Source: Corynascus novoguineensis (taxonomy: Eukaryota > Ascomycota > Sordariomycetes > Sordariales > Chaetomiaceae). From it: a stretch of 64,000 nt of DNA. Both the position numbers and the translations under genes were made by a program. Below the pieces are notes generated by a model. That model was given only the letters and a program-made list of their open reading frames with translations. It made no database searches and was not told the DNA's origin. Shown here one piece after another: positions 32,973 through 42,502 of the stretch (positions are counted from its first letter, which is position 1; the number at the start of each line of letters is the position of its first letter). The stretch covers positions 186,001 through 250,000 of the forward strand of contig MU857609.1 of assembly GCA_033296725.1 (NCBI GenBank). Reading direction: 5' to 3'.

Positions 32973-33903
32973 AAGGGAAGTGGGGGGATTTTCGAGGGAT
33001 TTATTTTTCTGGATCGCCATGACGGAGTGGGACGGAGTCTGGGAGTTCTTTTTTTTTCCTCTTTCTGGGATGGGAATCTAGCATGGGAGTTTTGTGTCTG
33101 TGTTCTTCTTTACCAGTTCCCTTTTGAGTGGTGGTTCCCAGTCTTGCGATTTGAGAACCGGGCCAGCCGTCTTCGCGGCAGGAGGGAGGAGTGTTTTTTG
33201 TTTTAGCAAATGAGCGGGAGGTATCAGCAGCGGTGTTGGGAGTTTCACATTACGGGGTTTAGTCGGGTATCCTGATTCGAGGCTAGCCTCGTGGCCTCGA
33301 CCACGTCCCGATCTGTGGAATTGCAGGCGAACAGAGCTGAGGACTAAGATGGAGGTCGTGCTGCCAGTGCTACTGGTTATGAGCGGTGTGGACAAATGAT
33401 GTCTGGAGGAACATCTTCTGATACTCTCCTCGGGAAACTTCCACGAGTGGGGTATCACTAGATGGTGGGCCGGGTGATGGTAGTCATCTATCGAATGCTT
33501 AACTGTCCATGGTAATGAAAGAGTACTTTTCCATCGTTGCTCATATATGGCTCCTCATGTTAGTGTCCTGAACAGACCTTCGAAGAAGATAATTGTCCAC
33601 CGAGGAACATGACAGTCCACCCGATGGGTGCGCGGTGTGGGATGATGACTAGATTCGTTGCGCCTTGGTCGATGTAGGAGGGTCAAGAAAGTCCCAACGC
33701 CCTGAAAGCTCCACGCTTCATAATAATGCCATGCGACCGTGGAAACCATAGGCGATATTAGAAATATGATTTGAATGCGACTTCCACACCGCCGCAGGAG
33801 ACTGGCCGAATGCATTACAGACGCCGTATCATTCAGCTTATGATAGCATTCCCCAATCTTTCACTGAGTCAGCCAACAACGGGTCGATACATCAATCTAA
33901 CTG
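32973..33903. other. Convergent intergenic region
   Basis: Lies between the 3' ends of the OPT gene (plus) and the molybdopterin synthase gene (minus). No supported gene. Confidence 0.45.
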
Positions 33904-34526
33904 TCAGTCAACCCTCTCTCCTCTGGCCCCATCGCGATTCGCTCTCCACACGCCTTCGCCGGCCTCGAATTCCTCCCTCTTCCAGACCTCCACCCTCGCC
34001 TTGCACTCCTCGAGCGCCTCCTCGCCCGCCCGCCACGCGGCCTGCCGGTGAGGCGATGAGACAGCAATGAGGATGCTCTCCTCGCCGACAGGCACGACAC
34101 CGAGCCGGTGCACCATGGCGATCCCCTTAAGCCCGTGCTTGGCCTTAAGCGCCGCAGCGATGTCCAGCATGGTGCGCAACGCGAGCGGCGCGTAGGCCGT
34201 GTACTGAAGCTCCTTTACTGGCTTGTTGTCGAACGAGTCGCGAGTCGTTCCTGTTGTGAGGGAAGTAAAGGGGGTGTGGAGCGGTATGGTCAGTTTATGG
34301 TTCGTTGATGGGAGATTATCGAGGGTGTGGGGGTAGAGGGAAGAGGGTAAGAAGGGGATGTGAAGTGCGGACCTGCAAAGAGAACGATGGCGCCGGCTTG
34401 GGGAGAGCGCACGCGGTCGGTGATGGATGGGATGTTAAGCGGGGAAGAGGTTAAGGCGACGTAACAGCCTTCTTGGGAGAGCGAAGAATCTTGGGTTTGT
34501 GGGGCGTCGATAGTTGTGGTGGCCAT
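33904..34526 (-). CDS. cnxH: Molybdopterin synthase large (catalytic) subunit, MoaE/MOCS2B
   Basis: Catalytic subunit of molybdopterin synthase, which inserts sulfur into precursor Z (cPMP) during molybdenum cofactor synthesis in the cytosol. The cofactor serves nitrate reductase and related enzymes. Exons on the minus strand, 34526-34373 and 34250-33904, are split by a 122-base phase-1 intron (GTCCGC...ACAG) and give 166 residues, close to the family norm. Visible signatures are AIVLFAGTTRD near the N-terminus, MVHRLGVVPVGEESILIAVSSPHRQAAW, and the Lys-containing VWKREEF segment matching the catalytic Lys region of bacterial MoaE. The first-exon frame runs on into the intron, so unspliced reading would mislead. 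The symbol follows Aspergillus usage. It is divergent from the RBM5/10-like gene. Confidence 0.92.
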
Positions 34527-35331
34527 TGTAAACTATTGCTGTTTCAATAGTTCAATAAAGACAACAGCGTCGGCGTTGGCTTGGTCTCGGGGGGGTCAAG
34601 AGAGGGATATAGGGAGCTAGCGTCTCGAGGAATCCAAAAGACCGCACTTGGCTATGCTATCACGGTTGCCGCGGACAAGTGTCAGCCGGAACAGATTTCA
34701 AGAAAGCATAGGATCAGAGTCACAGAGTTGTGCAATCTAGGTAGTTACAAGCCGGTTCTAGTGGCCTATCGATATAAGGCGTAGTTGGAGCCTACCTTGG
34801 AAAAGAGTGCGTTGGAGACTGGTGAGCGTGAGGGTGACTGCATGCAAGTTTGATGACTGGATTCTGCGTGAGAGAACACCTAACAAAAGTTTTGGGTATG
34901 CCGCAGATTGCGCCTATTCAACTTCAAACACACAAGGTAACTTCTTCACAACAGGCCGTTCATCATTTAGGTACTTTGATTCTCAATTCTCGCAATTCCT
35001 GATTTCGTTAAGACGTTCAGGTCGCAAGAGCGGTCCACACCAATACCCGTTATCGGGACCGCTTCGTACTGCCACCAATTGGGCTATCGGCAGAACTTCG
35101 GCGCTTGGCATCTTGGTAAGTCATCCACAGCTTGGCAAAGTGAGCTTGCTCTGCCTGTCTGCATCCCACATTTGTCTTGGCATTTGAGACCTAGTCGGTT
35201 GCAACTTGCAAGCCGCTTCCTGGCACGCAGCTGCAAACTACGCCCAGAGGGAAGACGGATTGCATCTTCGGCGCCGCCTTCTCTTCGACTTGCGTGTTTC
35301 ATCTCCGTCTGCCCTCCGGCAATCGTTTATA
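34527..35331. promoter_or_regulatory. Divergent intergenic region between cnxH and the RBM5/10-like gene
   Basis: About 800 bases between two start codons pointing away from each other, so both promoters are here. No gene or recognisable element is seen. Confidence 0.45.
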
Positions 35332-38300
35332 ATGTACCAAGGCGGGGATCGCTCGGTCACGCGCGACAGCGTCGGTTACCGCGACCGAGACAACGATCGT
35401 CGCAGTCGAAGCCCCTATGCGCGCCGCTTCGACACCAGAGATGGCGACTACCGGCGGCCGAGGAAGGGTACTATAGCCCACACGATGAACCATGGCGATG
35501 GCATTGTTTGAGTGCTTTCGGTTGTCGGTCGAGCTGGAATTGGCTAACTTTGGGCTCCTACTTCTCCCGCCACAAAAGATTCTCCAGATCCTTCAAGAGA
35601 CTTGAACTACGACGACGTCGAGGGTGCTGACGACCGCCCTGTGACCGGACGTGACCGCTACCGTGCCCCACGACATCGTTACCACGAGAACGACGACCCA
35701 ACCCATTACAACGATGGTTATGACCGTTCCTTTGGTGTGGCTGCTCTCCACGATCATGGGCTACACTCTGATCTTCGTAATGTTCGACCTGCAGCACATG
35801 CGCCCATGGATGAGGCGCGCCGGCATCGTTCTGTCCGTGGTGGTGCTCACGACACGGATTATTCGGAACGAGATGGGAGATACTCAGATGTTCCGCATCT
35901 GGAACAATATGCCGCTCGAGCGTACGTTCACATTCCATCATGTGGTTTTAGGCGTCTGTCGGTGGCTTGATGAGAAGAAAAACAAGATCTAATTTGCGTT
36001 TTTGGCAGAAGCCATGTGGATCAGCATGCTTTTCGGGCTTCTGGCGGATATCGGAGCTCCGGTCCTGATCATCGTGGGTCTGGTCATCACCATGATAGAC
36101 GTCAGCTGGATCGTCGACAACCGGGCGATTCGGGGCGAACCATTATTCTGAACGGCCTCCCTGAGGATGCCACCGAGCGTGACATCCTCTACGGTCTCGA
36201 CAACATCACCAGAGACCGTCACTTCTCAAGCGATAAGGTGAGGCTCGCCCGGGTCCGCCATGATCACAATGGTAAGAAACACCGTTCCTTACCTCCCAGG
36301 AGCTTTTATATGCTCACCTCTGCAGCCGACCGCATTGCCCTTGTCGAGTTTCATCGTCGATCGGACGCTGAATACTTCTATGACCGATTTTACCCTGATG
36401 TTTCTTTTCCCCTTGAACATTCCCGCGGCGTCGATTCGGAACCCATCACAGTGGGTGTCTCCGTGCCAGACAACCACGACGAGGTAGACTCGTCTCGTGA
36501 TTTACATAGGGACGAAGACGGTTGGATGTGCATCAAGGTAGGCGCGCATCCTCGCACAACGTCACCGACTTTGCTGACCGACCAAGTGTGGCGTGGTCAA
36601 CTACCCTCACCGCGCTGTGTGCTTTAAGTGCAAAGCCGAGCGAATTGGTAAGCATCTCTGGGACTTCGATATTGTCTGCTCTGTTAACTGAACTGTGCAG
36701 AAGACGATTATGGCGCTTCCGGTCCCTTCTTGACCGGCGAAACGGACGAGTGCCCCCAGCAAACACCGTCCCAATATGTCGTCGTCCGAGATCTGGAAGG
36801 ATCTGTTACCGAGGAGGTTCTCGCCAAGGGTGTCATGAAGCTCTTTGTTGACAATTCAGAACCCGCAAAAGAGACCCCCAGCTCCACTAACAAATTGAAA
36901 TCGACGGCGCCGACAAACAGCACGGCTGGCCTTGGGGCAAAGCCTGGTTCCCTTCGTCGCGTCTTTCTTATGCGAGACCGCAATACAAATCAGTCCTGGA
37001 GGTATGGCTTTGCCGAATTTGCAACCGTCGAGGACGCCATCGCTGCTGTCGCGAAATTCCGAGCGTCGCCGCGATTCACGATTGCGTCTAAACCTGTCGT
37101 GGTAGCTTTTATCCATACCGGCGTGTTCATTCCGGCCTTCGACGTCCCGCCGACCGAGAACCAGGAGTTCTCATTCACTCCAATCTACAACCCTGCCGTG
37201 CGTGTCAGATACTGGGATGAACGCGCCTACCCCAGCGCTCGCGTGGTCTCGACCGACCCGCTTCCCGGCGCGCCAAGTCCCGACCGTCCTGGTGGTAAGG
37301 ACGACGGCGCCAAACCTCGGCCCTCGAAGAAGGCCAAAATCACCAAGGAGGCGGCCCCCGTCGCCAAGGTGGCCATGATGCCTCAAGTGCAGCTGTGGAC
37401 CAAGGCCAAGGCCCAGTTGCACGGCTCCAAACCGGCCACCGACGCTGCGTCACCCTCTGCCCAAGAGCCTTCGGAGGTCAAGTTGGCTGTGACCAGTGAT
37501 GCTTCCCGCGAGGCCGAGGACGTTCAAGACGGGCCGGTTGCCCCACAATCAGGTGACCGATATCTCTCCTACGCCGATTGGGACGCCTTTACCTGTCTCG
37601 CCTGCGGTTGGGAGGCGCCAGCACAGGCACACATTGACGAGCGTGGTTGGCCTCAAACCAGGGGTGATTTACTCATTGAGCACGAGGGCCACGCACACCA
37701 ATTCTTTCGTGAAAACCAGGCCAAGGAGAAAGCCGCGGCTGCTCTCGCCGCTTTAGACAGAGAGCCTCGCTCCGTGGTTCGCCGCACCCCGCGGCTCAAG
37801 TCCGAGCGTCTGCCCGTCTACAAGTCATACGCTGACCTTGACCGGTTGCGCTGCGTCCTTTGTAAGCGCATATTCAAAGATGCCAGGCTCGTCTGGCTAC
37901 ACGAGCAGCAAAGCGAGTTACACAAGCGCATGCTAGCCGACCCGAAAAATCGGGCGCGCGCAGCGGACGAGTTTAAGCAGATGGGAAAGAAGCAGCGAAT
38001 CGTTGGGCCTGACGCCGAGTTCAAACGGGTCTGGGAAGTGCAACGCGTTCGCTTTTTGCAGCCGCAGTACCGCGATCGAGCGCTCGAGCGACGGAGAGCG
38101 TTTGGCCAGCCGAAGCAACCTACCACCATGCCCTCCACCACCACATCCATCCCGGAGAAGCGCAAGGAGCCCGCCGCCGCGACGGGCGACAACGACGGCA
38201 AAGACCAACAGCCTGCGACCAAGAAATCCAAGGGCGCCGGCATACTCGCCAAGATGGGCTGGACCGCGGGCGCCGGTCTGGGTGCCGAGGGTGCCGGCAG

Positions 38301-38469
38301 GACCGAGGCTATCTCGACCGAGGTGTATGCTCCCGGCGTGGGTTTGGGTGCCGAGGGCGGCAAGTTGGGTGATGCGAGCGAGGAGGCAGCGCGGAATACA
38401 CGGGGCGATTTCGCGGCATTTGTGCAAAAGACAAAGGAGAGGGCCAGGGAGCGGTTCGAGAAAATGTAG
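35332..38469 (+). CDS. RBM5/RBM10-like RNA-binding splicing factor with G-patch
   Basis: Predicted nuclear pre-mRNA splicing regulator. Six exons, 35332-35467, 35579-35921, 36009-36271, 36326-36537, 36587-36647 and 36701-38469, give 927 residues. Domain order: an RD/RS-like N-terminus with many Arg, Asp, Tyr and His (1-200), RRM1 (about 203-295, TIILNGLPEDAT as RNP2), a RanBP2-type zinc finger (about 314-338, W-x-C-x2-C...N...C-x2-C) cut by a 49-base intron between its first two cysteines, RRM2 (about 363-475, RNP1-like YGFAEFATVEDA), two Cys2-His2-like fingers (about 630-660 and 720-745), and a C-terminal G-patch (about 846-890, GILAKMGWTAGAGLG). This is the RBM5/6/10 arrangement. An obvious OCRE repeat was not seen between RRM2 and the G-patch. 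The first donor is GTACTA, unusual in its last bases, so exon 1's end is the least certain join. Confidence 0.85.
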
Positions 38470-40849
38470 AATCTTTTCTCCCAGCCTTTCTATGGTGAAT
38501 TATGTACGAGTATGAATCTTGCGGAGAGCTCGGATCATGTTGTTGGCGTTTTTGGGCGGGCACTAAGGCGGCGCATTAGGAAGCATATACCCCGTGGCCG
38601 CAGCGTTGAATCAATCAGTTGTCTTGCGTTTTCACTCTTTACCAAGTTGAAGTTAGCTCCTGGGTGCTCACTGTATCCATTGTGTGCATGAGAGACAAGA
38701 AAGGCTTCGTCATGACTTAGTAACGACGTGAACGATGAAAGCTTCTCATATGCTCATTTGAGGGTGATCATCTCGCATCTTGTTCACCATTTCAAGTGAT
38801 AGCGAGGTTTGCTACTGCCTTTTCGAAGTGCCTCTTGAAGAGTGTCGTGCTGCTGATGCGGAAAAAAAAAAAGGTCTGGGAACAAACATTTATGCTAACC
38901 TCGGAAGCCAGCCAATCTATCTCGCAGCGCAGCCCTTAAGAGCATCATGGATATTACCGTCGGCGGCATATGGCTTCTAGTCATGCTACTGATCCCATTT
39001 TTGTTTACGGGAGGCTTGTTTTGCCGACTCTCTTCGATGGCAACCCTTCGTCCCTTTTTCTCGAGAAGTTAATGTGCATATTAGCAGAGTTGTGCGCAGG
39101 AAGCTCTTGCATAATACGGCTTCATCCGCTCCTTCACTCAATGAAGCAGTCCTCTGTGACCTGTCCTCAGCGCGAAACGGTTGGCAATGACGATGCGATG
39201 CCTCTCTGCCCGAGACAGCTGCTAACCGATTGTAACTGGAGCATGAATTTTCAACATTTACTTGCAATCATGCCTTTATTCTCAAGCAGGACGCCGCCCG
39301 AGATCCGTTTAGCTTTTCTAACACCTGGCTGGAATACGGTGAGAGACAAGGCCGTTTTTTTGGGGTTTGGGCCGAGCACTGAAGGTCGAGCCGCCCCAAA
39401 ATCGGTCAGACTAGCTGATTCGAGGCTTCGGGGAAGTATCCTGGGGCGAAGAAAAATTCCCAGGTCTTGCACTTGGAATATCTCATAGTAATCGAGCTCG
39501 AAAGAAGCTGTGGTGACTAAGGCCGTCATGTTGGAGGCGTCACGCGTGAGCTTTACACCGGCTCTCTGCACAACCACCTGCTGTCAGAGATCAAAGTAAA
39601 GTTGTCTTTTACATCCCGTATTTCACGCCTCTTCTGCAACTATCGCACGAATTATGACCAAGGAGTTTAGCCTCTCTGTCCTGTGTCGGTCAATTGCCGG
39701 TCAATTGCCAGTACTGGCATCAGAACATGGAAGTTAATAACGAGTATTACAGATGACTTCAGTACGATTCTAGAAATGCCCTCAGGTATTGGATCAAGCG
39801 GCTGTTTTTCTAGCGAGAGACCGCACCAATTCAAGAGTGTGGAGTTCATGAGATTTGCCCTTTGGCCCTCAGCTGTGGTTGTCTTGCGCCTGAGGAATCG
39901 TTTCCGTAACGAGATCGAGGATTTCCTGTCCAAGGATACCAGCCGGTAAATTTCCAGACTCTGAGATGAACAGAAGAGTACTCTTCCAATTAGGAACCCG
40001 CGTATCACAGGTGCCTATCTGAACTGGATTGTTGACCTTGTCTTGGTTGTGGAGTTCAGGAGTTCGGCGAGGCAAAGAGCTATGTTCAGCACGGCGAAAT
40101 GCAGCGCGCCGTCTCTGATACGCTCAATACTGTCAACACCAAACCCGCAAGGAGAACAAGATTCATGGGAGCCTGAGCTTACACAAAAAAAAAAATAAGA
40201 AAAGAAAAACCGGGCGCAGCCCATACTTAGGCAGGAGCGGCCATGGTTCAGCCGACCTTCCAAAAACCAATCAAGGCGATTTCATGGGCAGCATGTTGCA
40301 CAGCCTATATCGATATCAAATTCAAACCAGAGCATTAGAGCGACAGCTTCCCACAGCGTTACCGCTATCAAGACAGACATCAGCACTCAAACACCATCTT
40401 TTCGCACCACCAATGCCAGCGCTGCCGCTATGATCACAGCTATCAAAGATTCCGTTTCCACCTTACAGACTACCAACAGCGATCTCATGGAGGGTTGGGC
40501 AAATTAAGTGAGATCATGGCATGTGACATTCTAGTTGGATATTGGCATAGATTGAACTGACCCCGGACTTCATCAATCTCGTGGCGTCAGAGCAATGGTT
40601 CCTGTCAATTACGGTTTTCTTTGATGGCAGTTAGCTTGATAATCAACCTGAATGAACATCCTCGGTGCCTGAACGGTGATCCCCTGCCCTGAGGCATGCA
40701 GAGCCACATTGCCGTCGGCGAGATGGCTTTTTTTTTATTTTTTTTAATATGATGTTCGTTTAAATTATGCACCAATAATAATTAACTTTATGGACCTCTA
40801 CATATACTTCATTCATGCGTCGAGTCCGTAGGCACGTGGACACGTATCG
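38470..40849. other. Gene-poor convergent region
   Basis: Between the 3' ends of the RBM5/10-like and aspartic protease genes. It is relatively AT-rich with A/T runs (around 38862, 40182 and 40730). A possible gene relic at 40313-40507 is listed separately; the 38970-39488 plus frame has no domain. Confidence 0.4.
40313..40507 (+). pseudogene. Possible relic of a secreted Ser/Thr/Ala-rich protein
   Basis: A stop-terminated frame of roughly 60 codons reads as an amphipathic Ala/Ser/Thr-rich helix pattern (for example SHSVTAIKTDIS and MITAIKDSVSTLQTTN) and ends TAA at 40505. This resembles in style the helical repeats of fungal cell-wall galactomannoprotein/HsbA proteins. No start codon, signal peptide or upstream exon could be found, so if real it is a fragment. 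The resemblance is by eye only. Confidence 0.2.
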
Positions 40850-42502
40850 TCAAACAGCTATGAGCGCACCCCCTAAAAGGGTAAACAATACTGTCACCAC
40901 GGCAACGCCGATCACTTCCCCGATCAAGCTCTTCTTTTTAGTTGTCGAACCACCAGCAGCTGCGTTTTGCCCACCGTGGCCAGACGGCGCCGTCGCGGTA
41001 GCCGTCGGTGTGAAGGTTGTTTGCTGTGCCGAGACGCCCATCAGACCGCTCGGCAGACCCCCTCTCCCTCCTCCTCCCTCCCCATCGGTCCCCGTTCCCG
41101 TGCCTGAATCCGATGTCCCATCACCGGCAATGAGCTCTATAATGGTGTTGGAGTTGCTTTTCCCAGAGGAGCCAGGAGAGTAAGGGATGCTGCTGCTGTT
41201 GAGGTTGGCCTGTGCCAGGCCGATCTGATAGTGCGACAAATCGTAGACGACGTAGGCGGAGCGGAGAAAGGTGTCACCCAAGAGGGTGAAGTTGGCTTCT
41301 TTCTGTTTGAAGGAGGCAGCAAAACGATCGGTCGATTGGATGCCGAAAACGCATGCCTTGTTCTTTTGGGTGGTGGTGGTGGTGGTGGTGGTGGAGCCTT
41401 GACTGCTGCTGTTGTCGTCGGGTTCGGATCCGGGTTGAGGGTATGACGGGGGGAGGATGTCGAGGATCAGGTCGGCCAGGGGTATGGTGATGCTTGTGGT
41501 AGGGGTGAAGGTGAAGGTTAGGTGGAAGGCGGGGTCGGTCTCAAGCAGGGGGTGGAAGCAGTCGATCAGCGTCATCTGGAGGCTGGCGTCGTAAAAGGTG
41601 CCGAGGGCCGTGTCTATGGGGCCCACTAGTTTGTCAGGCAGGTAAGAAAGAGTCGTGCCCGAGTCGAGAACTGCTGGCGCCGGGTGGTCGAGGATACTGG
41701 TTGGGATGGTGTGCTGGGTGCCGTTGGCGTAAGTGAGAGAGACGGAGGTGAAGTTGACCTCGAAGGAGGAGTAGTTGCGACCTCCGGGGGGTTTGTAAAG
41801 CGGGAGGACACCGAGCCGGCCGATGAATTTGTCCGTGTCAATGCCGCCGAAGAGGAGGGAGCCCGAGTCGGTGCGCCGGTCGTTGAGGTAGAGGGAGTAC
41901 GCTTTGCTCTTGATCAGACCCTGGTTGTACATTTCGTCGATGATGTTTGGGTATTTGGTGGATGCTCGCTCGCTGATGCTGAAGCCAAGACCCAAGATGC
42001 CAGTGCCTCTGAGAGCCTGGGTCACGCAGGCCATTTGCAGTGAGCGAACCGTGGTGCCGCCTATAGTGAAGTCGTCGCTGATGTAGTCCCCTGAGGCAGT
42101 GCCACCGTCGAGGTAGGTGATCCTGAACCCCTTCTCTTTGACCATTTTCCTGGACGAGCTCTTGGAAGGGTTGTACGTGTCGGTGCATGATGTGCCGTAG
42201 AAACTTTGCAAGTCCCGATCCGTACATAGGTCTGCTTCATGGCTCAGCACCCAGGCGTCGCTACTCCCCGTATCCAGCAGCATCGTCAAGTCCTGCGGTG
42301 GCGTTCCGACCTGAACATTTACGTAGTAGCCGCCGCCTGCAATGTTGTTGATGAGTCGCTCCGAGAATGTCTCCCGCCGAGTCAAGGGGGGGACAGAGCC
42401 GACGTGGATGCCCGGGAGGCTCTTGGTGACGCTGAACTCGACAACATTTTTCGACGATGCTCCGCAAGCCAGAGCGAGCAATATGCCGGATGAGAGTTTC
42501 AT
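40850..42502 (-). CDS. GPI-anchored aspartic protease, yapsin/OpsB-like
   Basis: Pepsin-family (A1) endopeptidase expected at the cell surface. Single exon, 550 residues. A signal peptide covers about residues 1-17, then a short propeptide ends at a dibasic LTRR site (Arg42-Arg43) fitting kexin cleavage. Both catalytic motifs are intact: DTGS (Asp77) and DSGT (Asp280). A loop with a long Thr run (about residue 365) lies before the last catalytic-domain segment ending YDLSHYQIGLAQAN. The C-terminal 100 residues are Ser/Thr/Gly-rich, likely O-glycosylated, and end with a hydrophobic tail (GEVIGVAVVTVLFTLLGGALIAV) after small residues, as for GPI attachment. Yapsin-like enzymes act in cell-wall remodelling and prohormone-like processing; the exact substrate is unknown. 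Confidence 0.92.
   Translation of the reverse strand: MKLSSGILLALACGASSKNVVEFSVTKSLPGIHVGSVPPLTRRETFSERLINNIAGGGYYVNVQVGTPPQDLTMLLDTGSSDAWVLSHEADLCTDRDLQSFYGTSCTDTYNPSKSSSRKMVKEKGFRITYLDGGTASGDYISDDFTIGGTTVRSLQMACVTQALRGTGILGLGFSISERASTKYPNIIDEMYNQGLIKSKAYSLYLNDRRTDSGSLLFGGIDTDKFIGRLGVLPLYKPPGGRNYSSFEVNFTSVSLTYANGTQHTIPTSILDHPAPAVLDSGTTLSYLPDKLVGPIDTALGTFYDASLQMTLIDCFHPLLETDPAFHLTFTFTPTTSITIPLADLILDILPPSYPQPGSEPDDNSSSQGSTTTTTTTTQKNKACVFGIQSTDRFAASFKQKEANFTLLGDTFLRSAYVVYDLSHYQIGLAQANLNSSSIPYSPGSSGKSNSNTIIELIAGDGTSDSGTGTGTDGEGGGGRGGLPSGLMGVSAQQTTFTPTATATAPSGHGGQNAAAGGSTTKKKSLIGEVIGVAVVTVLFTLLGGALIAV

Noticed and set aside
38970..39488. 172-codon plus frame
   Set aside because: Begins at a non-ATG codon and shows no domain or codon regularity.
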